Shown one piece after another: positions 1-8,468 of a stretch of 51,317 bases of DNA (positions are counted from its first letter, which is position 1; every line of letters begins with the position of its first letter). The notes below the pieces were generated by a model that made no database searches, was not told the origin of the DNA, and saw only the letters and a program-made list of their open reading frames with translations. A program made the position numbers and the translations under genes. Source of the stretch: Flavobacteriia bacterium. Its GTDB lineage: Bacteria > Bacteroidota > Bacteroidia > Flavobacteriales_D > Crocinitomicaceae. The stretch covers positions 1-51,317 of the forward strand of contig CANGZT010000004.1 in NCBI GenBank assembly GCA_947458955.1, given 5' to 3'.

Positions 1-93
1 TAAAAATTTCAACTGTCTGAACGTAGTGAGTTTTGAAATTTTAGCGTCGTTCGTAAGTGGGTAGTCGAGTTTCCGAGGACTAGACTTTTTGGC

Positions 94-124
94 TCAACCT
101 TTTTTGGCAATGAAAAAAGGTTGA
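94..124. terminator. Perfect 12-bp hairpin after hisH, possible terminator
   Basis: TCAACCTTTTTT at 94-105 is the exact reverse complement of 113-124, with a 7-base loop (GGCAATG). It begins one base beyond the stop codon of the minus-strand hisH gene, where a terminator would sit. There is no T-tract after the stem when read on the minus strand, so it is not a textbook Rho-independent terminator; it may instead stabilise the mRNA 3' end or act in both directions. A second, weaker inverted repeat (AAAATTTCAA at 3-12 with TTGAAATTTT at 33-42) lies further downstream. The rest of 1-125 shows no gene. Confidence 0.4.
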
Positions 125-125
125 A

Positions 126-737
126 TCACACTCCACTACAAAAATTCTCTAACAACCTCATGCCAAAAGCATGACTCTTCTCTGGGTGAAACTGTACCCC
201 CACGATATTATCCTTACAAATTCCAGAATGAAACGTTTCTCCATAAGTAGTAGTACACAATACATTTTCAAGTGATTCACATTTTACCCGATACGTATGC
301 ACAAAATAATAGCGAGGATCAACCAAGCCTTCAGCTAGAAAATGTTTGTTTGGGAAGGAAACTTCATTCCAGCCCATGTGAGGGACTTTTAACCCTGTAG
401 TTTCATAAGGTGGAAAACGTAAAGTCTGCGCATCAATCCAACCCAAACCAGAACACTCCCCTTCTTCGCTGTAAGAGGTCATAAGTTGCATCCCCAAACA
501 AATTCCTAAAATGGGTTTTTTGTCTACCAACACCTTATGATGTAACGCTTCAATTAATCCAAAAGCAGCTAAATTTTCCATCGCACGTTTAAAATGACCT
601 ACACCAGGCAAGATGAGTTTTTCAGCGTTGAGTATATCTTCAGAGGTAGAAGTGATGATAGACTTAACTCCAATTTTTTTGAGCATATTTTGAATGGAAC
701 CTAGATTCCCCATATCGTAGTTGACAATTGTAATCAT
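126..737 (-). CDS. hisH: HisH-type glutamine amidotransferase (surface-sugar paralogue)
   Basis: This is a class I glutamine amidotransferase of the HisH family, 203 residues, full length. It hydrolyses glutamine to supply ammonia to a partner. The nucleophile is Cys80 in GICLGMQ, and His184 and Glu186 in the FHPEKS motif complete the triad. The start ATG (737) overlaps the stop of the upstream glycosyltransferase gene by four bases, so the two are co-transcribed. No other histidine genes are nearby, so a role in sugar amidination with a PP-loop/HisF partner is more likely than histidine synthesis. It is a second HisH in the window (the other is at 22791-23423), and no HisF or PP-loop gene adjoins it inside the window; a partner may lie to the left. 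Family call firm, pathway inferred. Confidence 0.9.
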   Translation of the reverse strand: MITIVNYDMGNLGSIQNMLKKIGVKSIITSTSEDILNAEKLILPGVGHFKRAMENLAAFGLIEALHHKVLVDKKPILGICLGMQLMTSYSEEGECSGLGWIDAQTLRFPPYETTGLKVPHMGWNEVSFPNKHFLAEGLVDPRYYFVHTYRVKCESLENVLCTTTYGETFHSGICKDNIVGVQFHPEKSHAFGMRLLENFCSGV

Positions 738-1873
738 TTTTTAGCTAAACAGTTTTGATAAAATTCAATTAATTGGTCGATATAAGTTGATATTTCATAT
801 TGCTTTGAAAAGTGTTGAGCAAAATCAGACATAATTGCATATTGGTTCGGATGTGTGGATAAATGTAAAATTTTTTCGACAAACAAATGAGGATCATTTG
901 AAGGAATCAAAAAACCATTTTTACCATCCACAAGAATATCTCGATTACCGCCTCCATCCAAACTGACGACAGGTAATCCGGCAGCCATAGCCTCTAACAA
1001 AACAAGTCCAAATGGCTCGTAAATAGCAGTATGTAAAAATACATCTGCTTGATGTAAATAAAAAGGGACATCGTTTACATTTCCTAATAACTGTACAAGG
1101 CCAGTTAGCCCCTGAACTGCAATTTCTTCTTCCAAATGAGCGCGTTCAGGCCCATCACCCAAAATCAAGAGCTCAAAATCAATTTCATGGGTTCTTAAAA
1201 GGGAGGCTATTTCGATTAATAATTGTTGATTTTTTTTGGGTACCAAACTTCCTACTGAAATCAATCGTAACTTTCCTTTTGATATGCAACGAGATTGACA
1301 AGAATAAAAACGGTAATAATCAATCGCATTTGAAAGTGGAAAAATACTTGGCAAGAATGCACTCGGTAGTACCTGTTGTAAATAGTGTGTAGTATCTGAG
1401 GAAATAGATATAAATTGATTTTTAGCTTTGGCATACCTTCTAAATATCCAAAACCGTTCGTAATAGTCGGAGATTTTTCGTTTTAATGAAGCATGCGTTT
1501 GAAAGGGAGAAAATTGGGATATATTATCGTGAACGTGCGTAATATAAGCAACCCCTTTTTTTATAAGTCCCCTACTTAACAATTCAGCCTCAAACAAATG
1601 AGAATGAATAATAGTAGGTTGAAAAGTATTGATTATTTGATTTAAATCAGTCAAATGATACCGGTTTTTCTTCCAAACAGACAACTTCACCCTTGAGGAA
1701 GTAATTTTATAAGGGATATAAGTAGGGATTTCATAACTACGATCATCTCGCATGAGCACCAAAAGTACTTCGCAATCGGAACGTAATGCTAATCTCTTAC
1801 ATATATCCAATGTGATACGCTCAGCGCCCCCTTTATTTAACGAAGGAATTATATGTAGTACTCTAATATCCAA
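734..1873 (-). CDS. Glycosyltransferase family 4
   Basis: A GT-B fold retaining glycosyltransferase of family GT4 (379 residues), acting on a lipid-linked glycan at the cytoplasmic face of the inner membrane. The N-terminal acceptor domain carries the GGAER motif (residues 15-19). The C-terminal donor domain begins near residue 203 (LRLISVGSL) and holds an EX7E motif, Glu286 to Glu294, in EPFGLVLLEAM. The start is a TTG at 1873: an in-frame TGA lies directly before it and the next ATG is at codon 41, inside the fold. The gene overlaps hisH downstream by four bases. Donor and acceptor sugars cannot be read from the sequence. Confidence 0.9.
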   Translation of the reverse strand: MDIRVLHIIPSLNKGGAERITLDICKRLALRSDCEVLLVLMRDDRSYEIPTYIPYKITSSRVKLSVWKKNRYHLTDLNQIINTFQPTIIHSHLFEAELLSRGLIKKGVAYITHVHDNISQFSPFQTHASLKRKISDYYERFWIFRRYAKAKNQFISISSDTTHYLQQVLPSAFLPSIFPLSNAIDYYRFYSCQSRCISKGKLRLISVGSLVPKKNQQLLIEIASLLRTHEIDFELLILGDGPERAHLEEEIAVQGLTGLVQLLGNVNDVPFYLHQADVFLHTAIYEPFGLVLLEAMAAGLPVVSLDGGGNRDILVDGKNGFLIPSNDPHLFVEKILHLSTHPNQYAIMSDFAQHFSKQYEISTYIDQLIEFYQNCLAKK

Positions 1874-1923
1874 TCAAAACAAAATTTAAACCCTTATGAT
1901 ACTTTAATTTTTTAAGCAAATCT

Positions 1924-1965
1924 ATTGACTATTGACTATTGACTATTGACTATTGACTATTGACT
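1924..1965. repeat. Tandem heptamer repeat (ATTGACT)6
   Basis: Six perfect head-to-tail copies of ATTGACT fill 42 bases of the gap between the methyltransferase (stop at 1974) and the downstream glycosyltransferase (start at 1873). The same TGACT core recurs, on the same strand, in the gaps at 9611-9728 and 43764-43805. The rest of this 100-base gap shows no gene. Confidence 0.95.
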
Positions 1966-1973
1966 TAAAAAAA

Positions 1974-2750
1974 TTACTCTTTCGTACAAATAAAAAAAAC
2001 AGAACTACTCAATCTACCTTTTTTAATCAATGGAAACCACTGTATATAGTCTGGATAAGGATAAAGTCCAGGAGTAATCATTCGCTTTATTTTAAAAATA
2101 GTTCCCACCTTTTTATTCCAATTAGAGATTCGATAATGAAAGAAATCATAGGCAATATATTTTGCTCGTGGGGCAGAATGAGAAGTAGGTATAAAAATTC
2201 GAATAAAACGTAAAAACATATCCTTACTCCCGATCGAACGAATAAAATGATAAATGGAAATATGCGTTGTAAAAAACCAAGCGGAAAATAGAGCTACAAA
2301 TGACATTGCGGATGTAGGCATTCCTATAATAAGCACTCCATCGGGTTTTAATACTCTTTTCATTTCTTGTAAAGCATGTTCTTCAGAATTAACATGCTCT
2401 AATACATGTGAGGAATAAACAACATCAAAACTAGCGTCTGGAAATGGAAGTTGCTCGGCATTTCCTTGAATAATTGGCCGTTCTTTCCAAAGCCCCTCTG
2501 TAAATCTCCCAACACCGTGAGATCCAGGTTCTGGGTCTATGCCTTGAACTTTACATTCAAGTTCTGTATAAGCTTTCATCATACTATAACCAGCACCGCA
2601 ACCCACGTCTAAAAAGGTAGCTTGTTTGGGTATAAAATGTTTTATTGCATTCCACTCTAATTGGCGAATTTGCTCCTGATAAATCTCAATGTTCGCTTTA
2701 GAAGATATAGGTAGCCAAAAAAGTTTACTGAAAAATTGCTTTGTTTTCAC
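1974..2750 (-). CDS. Class I SAM-dependent methyltransferase
   Basis: A cytoplasmic Rossmann-fold methyltransferase (258 residues) of the Methyltransf_11 type. SAM-binding motif I is DVGCGAG at residues 48-54. An acidic residue after strand 2 is present (GIDPEPG), and motif IV/post-I elements appear in the PFPDASFDVVYSSHVLEHV stretch. The last 110 residues are hydrophobic to basic and less conserved. The start is a GTG at 2750, bounded by an upstream in-frame stop. It probably methylates a sugar or the growing glycan, given its place among glycosyltransferases. Base composition is less AT-rich than the glycosyltransferase genes from about 3.7 kb onward. The exact acceptor is unknown. Confidence 0.85.
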   Translation of the reverse strand: MKTKQFFSKLFWLPISSKANIEIYQEQIRQLEWNAIKHFIPKQATFLDVGCGAGYSMMKAYTELECKVQGIDPEPGSHGVGRFTEGLWKERPIIQGNAEQLPFPDASFDVVYSSHVLEHVNSEEHALQEMKRVLKPDGVLIIGMPTSAMSFVALFSAWFFTTHISIYHFIRSIGSKDMFLRFIRIFIPTSHSAPRAKYIAYDFFHYRISNWNKKVGTIFKIKRMITPGLYPYPDYIQWFPLIKKGRLSSSVFFICTKE

Positions 2751-2826
2751 GTATCAAAGATAACACTATAAATAAATCTATCGAAAAACTATTAACTAAA
2801 ACTATTGAAGACTGCAAGTATAAAAA

Positions 2827-3744
2827 TCAATAGAGTTTCTTTCGCTTAAAATAATCAAGATTTGATATTAATGGGAAAGTATTTATTAAGAGTAATATCT
2901 TGTTTTTAAGACCAAACTCAGGAAAGAATAAGATCGCTTTTAAAATCCAAGTTAAACGTAAAAAACGAGATGAATTGACGTCATGGTATCGTATAATCCC
3001 CATATAACAGGAATTAAACGAAAAACGAATCGCTTTTCGAGAAAGTGCATTCTTAAACTTTTTTTCCTTTAAGATAATTCGAATGGCTTTTAAACGTTTA
3101 AAATATGCATTATATACAGCTTCGTTCACAGAATTATCATCATGAATACGATATACAAAAGATGATATATCATTAAAAACAACCGGAAATTCTAACGCTA
3201 ATTCCATCCAAAGCGCGGCATCTTCAAAAATTAACAAATCATTTCGAAATCGAAATTGCTTTAGAACAACAGAAGGAACACATACTTGCCCTGGAATAAT
3301 TGGATTTAGAAAAAAATAGCTTTCAGGTTGAGTCCCTTTCGGAAAAATCGGATTCGTTTGTATAAAAATGGAATCTTTTAAAATTTTTTTATCAGAAACA
3401 TAAAAACAATCTGTTCGATTTCCAGAGGATAAAATAAATTGATGCCAATTTGAAAGGTGATCTGGCTCAAAAAGATCATCACTATCCAGTAATAAGATAT
3501 AATTGCCTCGCGACAATTGTATTCCCCTATTCCGAGAATAACAACGTTCAAAATTTTGATCGTTTAGATGAAATTGAATGCGATCGTCTCTAAAAGAAGT
3601 TACAATCTCTTTAGTTCTATCCTGTGATTGATTATCAATAACCAATAATTCAAAATCAACAAAATCCTGATTCAAAACACTTTGTATTGTTTTGAAAATA
3701 TGCTTCTCACGATTATAGGTTGGAATGATAATAGAAAAAAACAT
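2827..3744 (-). CDS. Glycosyltransferase family 2
   Basis: An inverting GT-A glycosyltransferase (305 residues). The nucleotide-binding N-terminus reads SIIIPTYNREKH (residues 4-15). The metal-binding DxD equivalent is LLLDSDDLF (DSDD at 87-90), and a probable catalytic-base region (FEDAALWMELA) lies near residue 174. The C-terminal third is basic and hydrophobic, possibly membrane-associated. The start ATG (3744) abuts the stop of the upstream acyltransferase, so translation is likely coupled. A 76-base gap follows before the methyltransferase. Donor and acceptor are not predictable. Confidence 0.9.
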   Translation of the reverse strand: MFFSIIIPTYNREKHIFKTIQSVLNQDFVDFELLVIDNQSQDRTKEIVTSFRDDRIQFHLNDQNFERCYSRNRGIQLSRGNYILLLDSDDLFEPDHLSNWHQFILSSGNRTDCFYVSDKKILKDSIFIQTNPIFPKGTQPESYFFLNPIIPGQVCVPSVVLKQFRFRNDLLIFEDAALWMELALEFPVVFNDISSFVYRIHDDNSVNEAVYNAYFKRLKAIRIILKEKKFKNALSRKAIRFSFNSCYMGIIRYHDVNSSRFLRLTWILKAILFFPEFGLKNKILLLINTFPLISNLDYFKRKKLY

Positions 3745-4280
3745 TAGATATTATTAATTCTTAGTAACCTTGCAGGACTCCCAATATAAACTCCATTTTC
3801 AATCAATTCGGTTTTCTTAACAACAACTGCCCCCATACCTATTATACATGATTTTGGGACAACTAATCTTGGGTGAATTATTGCATTTAAAAAGATCTTG
3901 GCATTTTCTTTTAATTCAACATGACCACCAATAATACCGTTACATCTTACTTGTATAAAATCATTTGCAACAACATCATGACCAGCATGTGCATTTTTTA
4001 ACCACAATGTATTATTCTTGATTTTTGTAGGTAAGACTGTACCTGAATCTATGGTGACTTGTTTAGTAAATCGATTATTATCACCTATTTCAACACCTTT
4101 TCTGGCTGAATTAAAAAAATTTATACTTTCTCCAATGTCACCAATAATACAAAAAGGACCAAAATAATTATTATTTCCAATAATTACATTTTCTTCGATA
4201 ACCACATAAGGACCTATAAAGTTCCCCTCTCCGATTTTAACAGTTGGATGGATTATTGCTGTAGGATGAATTTTATTCAT
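3744..4280 (-). CDS. Left-handed beta-helix (hexapeptide) acyltransferase
   Basis: The protein (178 residues) is built of hexapeptide repeats of the LbetaH fold, with isoleucine/valine every sixth residue from IHPTAIIHPTVKIGEGNFIG onward, as in LpxA-, NeuD- and WbbJ-like enzymes. The histidine in NAHAGHDV resembles the LpxA catalytic histidine (His-x-x-His-Asp). Expected role: transfer of an acetyl or other acyl group from a thioester to a sugar amine or hydroxyl in the polysaccharide pathway. It is short for LpxA (about 260), so lipid A synthesis is unlikely. It overlaps the upstream GT61 gene by eight bases. The donor is not known. Confidence 0.85.
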   Translation of the reverse strand: MNKIHPTAIIHPTVKIGEGNFIGPYVVIEENVIIGNNNYFGPFCIIGDIGESINFFNSARKGVEIGDNNRFTKQVTIDSGTVLPTKIKNNTLWLKNAHAGHDVVANDFIQVRCNGIIGGHVELKENAKIFLNAIIHPRLVVPKSCIIGMGAVVVKKTELIENGVYIGSPARLLRINNI

Positions 4281-5310
4281 TTATCATTTTCTTTAAATTA
4301 TCTTCTAATAACGCCAAATTTATAATAATATTACGATTGAAGTATGGTAATTCTAAATTTCGATTTGAAATATCAGCAAACTGATAATAATAATCAACAC
4401 CAACAATACAAGCCAATTTCCAAAAATGGAATTTATATTTTTTTGTCTCAACATTTTTTTTTGCTGTTATATCAAGAAATTTAGAACCTTTTTTCATAAA
4501 ATGAATGTTAGTATGTCCTGCACCAGAAATACCTATTACGATATTAGCGTTGTTAATTAAACCAATTTGCTCAAAAAAACTATAGTCCTCCATTTTAATA
4601 AATTCAAAATTATATTTGGTTAATATTTCTCGAACTTCTTTAAAATTTTCAAAGCTACGGTGTGTACCTTCTCTAGTAATACAAATATTTTTAAAATTTA
4701 AATTACAAACCTTATTTTTAATTAATAATCTATTTGTTTTGATAACATCTTCTGGTCTAAACATGATTGTCCAAGGCTTAACTTCAGGCAAATAAAGATT
4801 TTTAACAAATAAATGATTATCTACTGGTATCTTTTTAATTTTTAATTTTGGGAATAAAATCAAAGTTTCCTTAACAAATTTAAAATCATCAAAAAAATAA
4901 GGATATATCAAAATCTCATTATTATAACTTTCATAAACCTTGATTAATCTTGGTAAACATTCTGTCACCCAAAAATAATAACTAAACCAAGGAGAGTGAA
5001 TAATAAAATAATTTCCATCAAACAAATTAATATATTTTAAACTTTTTCCATACTTACAAACTAAAAATTGTTCAAATACCTTTTTCCAATGAAATAAATA
5101 AAAATTATTATCATAATTACTAATTTTTATATTTGGAGCACAACCATCAACTAGAATAAATTTTTTTAATACCAATCCATAATGATTTATAAATACATTT
5201 TCATGTTTTTTAATCTGAATATGCTGATAATCTTGATATTTATAATCAAATTTAAAATACTGAAAATCTGATTTTTTTATATTTTTAGGTAAAACATAAT
5301 TAATTTTCAT
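4273..5310 (-). CDS. Glycosyltransferase family 61 (DUF563)
   Basis: A 345-residue protein of the GT61/DUF563 family. The diagnostic stretches are WFSYYFWVTECLPRL (about residues 108-122), NICITREG in the middle, and IGISGAGHTNIHFMKKGS (about residues 259-276), the family signature near the putative nucleotide-sugar site. The gene is strongly AT-rich with lysine-, asparagine- and isoleucine-heavy composition, unlike hisH at the window start, which suggests recent acquisition. It lies four bases after the upstream GT4 gene and overlaps the next by eight. Members add pentoses or hexoses to glycans; the sugar here is unknown. Confidence 0.8.
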   Translation of the reverse strand: MKINYVLPKNIKKSDFQYFKFDYKYQDYQHIQIKKHENVFINHYGLVLKKFILVDGCAPNIKISNYDNNFYLFHWKKVFEQFLVCKYGKSLKYINLFDGNYFIIHSPWFSYYFWVTECLPRLIKVYESYNNEILIYPYFFDDFKFVKETLILFPKLKIKKIPVDNHLFVKNLYLPEVKPWTIMFRPEDVIKTNRLLIKNKVCNLNFKNICITREGTHRSFENFKEVREILTKYNFEFIKMEDYSFFEQIGLINNANIVIGISGAGHTNIHFMKKGSKFLDITAKKNVETKKYKFHFWKLACIVGVDYYYQFADISNRNLELPYFNRNIIINLALLEDNLKKMINE

Positions 5311-5314
5311 AAAA

Positions 5315-6637
5315 TTATTTTTTTATTGACTCATTATAAATTTTTTTGTATAATTCATGTGATACTTTTTTTGAAAAAAATTTTTCTACCTTAATTCTTG
5401 CTAATTGATTAACATAATATAATTCATGCAAATTTAATAAAAGAAAATCCAACAACCACCTCCTAAAAACTTTAAAATCAGTAGATTCATCTACTAAAAA
5501 CCCATCCTGTTGATGACTTATAATTTCTGGTATACCACCAATTTTAGAAGCAATTACAGGGGTTCCACAAGCCATAGACTCCAGTACTACTAATGGTAAA
5601 TTATCAGCTTGTGTTGGATACAATAACACGTCACAAGCAGCGTACAAATTTGCTAATTCATTTTCGTCTTCAATGTAAGGATAACAAATATGATTATGGT
5701 AAGTACTCTCATGGCTTCCTCCTACTGTTACAAAAATAACATCTGAAAAAGTAGAATCTGAAATTATCTCTCTTAGTATAGCCCCACCTTTAAAAGGATT
5801 TTGAGTAGCGAATTCTGCAACAAACAACACTATTTTTTTTTTATCAGGAAATCCCAATAAAGCACGAACTTTAGCTTTTTCCTTGGGTTGAAAGATATCT
5901 GTATCCACACCATTAGGTATCACTGTTATATTTTTTAAAGCTGGATAAGCTATTCGTACTCGATTAGCCAACCAATGTGATGGACAAACGACGATTGGCT
6001 GTAATTCAGTAATCCATTTTTTCTTGTAATGAAGAACATCTTTCGTATTATCAAATTGTATAGAAGGATAAATCGTTAAATCAGGACAACTCCCGCAACC
6101 AATCTGCCATCGATCACAACCTAAAGTACAAGAACAATGCCCAGTAATTAAACTTTCATCGTGTAATGTCCAAATGACTTTTTTACCTTTAAACAGGGAT
6201 TTAAACAAACTGGGGGAAAAAAATTCACCATGTAAATTATGTAAATGTACAACGGAAGATTCTTGGAAAAAGGGATCTTCCAACAAACACTTTGCGTGAA
6301 AACCTGTAAACTCGACCCATCCTTTTCGAACCGCTTCTCTTCGTAATATTTCTTCTAAAAAAGTATATGGTTTTGATTGAATTTCAAAAACCCAATCATG
6401 TTTTGATTTTTTTGTTTTAACGTATAAACGCAATGAATTTGATGATCTAAAATTATTAGCTAAATCACGTGCAATTTTGGCTGCTCCTCCACCTAAATCA
6501 AAGGTGTTAATTATACTTATTTGATTTGGTTTTTTAACTGATTCGTGAAACCGTATACGAAAACGAAGAAAATTTAAAAAAAAAATAAAATTTCTAGTTA
6601 TTACGAAAGTAAAAAACTTAATAATTAATGCTTTCAT
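5315..6637 (-). CDS. Glycosyltransferase family 4 with Cys-rich WcaC-like motif
   Basis: A 440-residue GT4 enzyme. It has a glycine-rich N-terminal LGGGAAKIARDL. A cysteine motif of the form GHCxCxxGCDRWxxGCGxCP follows TLHDESLITG at about residue 160, as in colanic-acid WcaC-type transferases. The donor-site helix reads DNLPLVVLESMACGTPVIAS. The first acidic residue of the EX7E pair is Asp rather than Glu, which is common in this subgroup. I chose the ATG at 6637 because the TTG one codon upstream is less likely; the ATG then overlaps the stop of the upstream membrane-protein gene. A retaining transferase on the cytoplasmic side is expected; the sugar is unknown. Confidence 0.88.
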   Translation of the reverse strand: MKALIIKFFTFVITRNFIFFLNFLRFRIRFHESVKKPNQISIINTFDLGGGAAKIARDLANNFRSSNSLRLYVKTKKSKHDWVFEIQSKPYTFLEEILRREAVRKGWVEFTGFHAKCLLEDPFFQESSVVHLHNLHGEFFSPSLFKSLFKGKKVIWTLHDESLITGHCSCTLGCDRWQIGCGSCPDLTIYPSIQFDNTKDVLHYKKKWITELQPIVVCPSHWLANRVRIAYPALKNITVIPNGVDTDIFQPKEKAKVRALLGFPDKKKIVLFVAEFATQNPFKGGAILREIISDSTFSDVIFVTVGGSHESTYHNHICYPYIEDENELANLYAACDVLLYPTQADNLPLVVLESMACGTPVIASKIGGIPEIISHQQDGFLVDESTDFKVFRRWLLDFLLLNLHELYYVNQLARIKVEKFFSKKVSHELYKKIYNESIKK

Positions 6638-7728
6638 CAACTATTTGTAAAAAAATCAAAAAGTAATTTTATCGGTAAAGGTGTGAGCCATGTATTCGTA
6701 TTTCCTGCTGAAATATATACAGGATAAATTAAACTTATCATTACAGAATAAAACAAATAAGTGTTTAGCATTTGTTTTTCTAACTGTTTATTTAGTACAT
6801 CAATAGCAATAACAAACAGTGGAAATACATAGACTAAACTTCTTGAAGTATCAAAAACCATAAATGAAACAAAAATAACAATACTTAACTGTAATAAAAC
6901 CGAGAAGAAACTTTTTAAATTATTTAAAATTTGAAATCGAAGAAACAAAAATATTAAAATCCAAGCACCTTCAAAAATTTGCCAAATGGATAAAGGAGCA
7001 AAATTTAGATTCAATGCCATAGTTTTAAAATCAAATCCACCCGTTGATGTAGTTAAACCAATAAAATAGGATAAAGATAGCCTTATTATGATGTATGATA
7101 TCCATGAAGTTATTATCGTTATTAAATAAGGCGTTTTATTAGGCTTTTCAGAGAAAAAAAACAAGTAATATAAAAATAAAAATCCAGAACAAATTAAACC
7201 TCTTTCATCAGTAAAACTTATAAAAAGTATTGCTATGTAAATCAGTAATTTATTTGAAAACACAAAGCACAAAAGCAACAAAGCTAGAATTAAACTATCA
7301 AATGTATCTTTGAAATTAATAAAGGAAACCTTTCCCGTAAAAATAAGAGCGGTAAGTAGAATAGAATAAAATGCTGTTAATTTGTTTCTAGTTTTAGCTT
7401 CTACAACGTAGCCTATGACATAAAATAAAAATATTCCATTTAAAAATTGCCAAATGATTACACCTAGTACTTTTAGATGCAAAAATCCAATTATCAAAGC
7501 AGGAATAAATCGAAATGCTAATTTAGAAGCGTGAGAATGAGCAGGATAATTATGTTGAATAAAGGGATCTTTGGATTGAATTAATATAGGCTCCCAATGT
7601 TCTGGTATTATTTTAAATGAAGGTGTTGAGAAAAAAAGAATTATAAAGGGTAAAATAAGTGAACATAGAATTTTCCAGTTATTTAACTCTGTAAACCTAA
7701 CTAAATAGTTTTCAATATTTTTTTGCAT
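6637..7728 (-). CDS. Polytopic membrane protein of polysaccharide cluster
   Basis: A 363-residue hydrophobic protein with about nine to eleven predicted membrane segments, starting with SLILPFIILFFSTPSF after a short basic N-terminus. A loop rich in His, Asp and Asn follows the first segment (SKDPFIQHNYPAHSHASKL), which is the place where GT-C enzymes and some polymerases hold functional residues. I prefer the ATG at 7728, one base after the stop of the upstream GT2 gene, over a TTG at 7770 that would overlap it by about 40 bases. It could be a GT-C-like transferase or a polymerase-like protein; I do not recognise the family. Confidence 0.7.
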   Translation of the reverse strand: MQKNIENYLVRFTELNNWKILCSLILPFIILFFSTPSFKIIPEHWEPILIQSKDPFIQHNYPAHSHASKLAFRFIPALIIGFLHLKVLGVIIWQFLNGIFLFYVIGYVVEAKTRNKLTAFYSILLTALIFTGKVSFINFKDTFDSLILALLLLCFVFSNKLLIYIAILFISFTDERGLICSGFLFLYYLFFFSEKPNKTPYLITIITSWISYIIIRLSLSYFIGLTTSTGGFDFKTMALNLNFAPLSIWQIFEGAWILIFLFLRFQILNNLKSFFSVLLQLSIVIFVSFMVFDTSRSLVYVFPLFVIAIDVLNKQLEKQMLNTYLFYSVMISLIYPVYISAGNTNTWLTPLPIKLLFDFFTNS

Positions 7729-7729
7729 A

Positions 7730-8461
7730 TTACTTTTTCCTAAAATCTCCTCTAGAAAAATACTTTTCAATCAAACAATAGAGCATAATAAAAAAATACC
7801 TACTCCCCATTTCTTTGATTTTAAGCTTGGATTCTCCATACTTTCGATTGGTCCAAGAATTGGGTACCACCGCATAGGTATACCCCCTTACAATTGCTTT
7901 TAAAGGTAATTCTAGGGTTAAGTTAAAATGGGGGGATAGAAAGGGTTTAATTCCTTCTATCGTTTCCTTGCGATACATTTTGAAGGCATTCGTACAATCA
8001 TTATATTTTAAACGAAATACAACTTTCACGATCCAATTGGCAACACGATTAATACGCTTTTTAAAAAGGGGGTAATCGTATACCGCTCCGCCTTTTACCC
8101 AGCGACTTCCAAAAACACAATCATATCCTTCTTGTATTTTGCTATAAAAAGCCACTAAATCTTCTGGTGAATCAGACAAGTCAGCCATCATCACTGCAAC
8201 AACATCACCAGAAAAACGTTCCAAACCATAGCGAACAGCATAACCAAAACCATTCGGGCCTTGATTTGTATGTACAACTAGCGTATTAATTGTATTTTGC
8301 AATTCAGTGAGCACCTCTAAGGTTGTGTCTTTTGAATTATCGTTGACAACTAAAATTTCGTGGGGTATATTTTCTCTTTGTAATGTAGCATATAGTTTAG
8401 AAAGTGTTTCAGGGATTGATTCACTTTCATTATATGCAGGTATAACAACACTTAATTTCAT
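7730..8461 (-). CDS. Glycosyltransferase family 2, DPM1-like
   Basis: A GT2 enzyme of 243 residues related to dolichol/polyprenyl-phosphate sugar transferases. It opens MKLSVVIPAYNESESIPETL, has ILVVNDNSKDTT near residue 37, and the MMADLSDSPEDL motif near residues 91-102, matching the DADLSDxPE pattern of the group. It lacks the C-terminal membrane pair seen in ArnC/GtrB. The ATG at 8461 is chosen because the longer reading (8491) would overlap the upstream epimerase by 23 bases and adds non-homologous residues. It sits after two TyvE-like epimerase genes, less AT-rich than the surroundings, so the three may form one unit that makes and loads a deoxy sugar. That link is inference. Confidence 0.88.
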   Translation of the reverse strand: MKLSVVIPAYNESESIPETLSKLYATLQRENIPHEILVVNDNSKDTTLEVLTELQNTINTLVVHTNQGPNGFGYAVRYGLERFSGDVVAVMMADLSDSPEDLVAFYSKIQEGYDCVFGSRWVKGGAVYDYPLFKKRINRVANWIVKVVFRLKYNDCTNAFKMYRKETIEGIKPFLSPHFNLTLELPLKAIVRGYTYAVVPNSWTNRKYGESKLKIKEMGSRYFFIMLYCLIEKYFSRGDFRKK

Positions 8462-8468
8462 CAGTAGA

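Noticed and set aside
1924-1965. CRISPR-like array
   Set aside because: The unit is seven bases with no spacers, and no cas genes are present.
7729-7770. Longer N-terminus of the 6637 membrane protein
   Set aside because: It requires a TTG start and a 40-base overlap; the ATG at 7728 follows the upstream stop directly.
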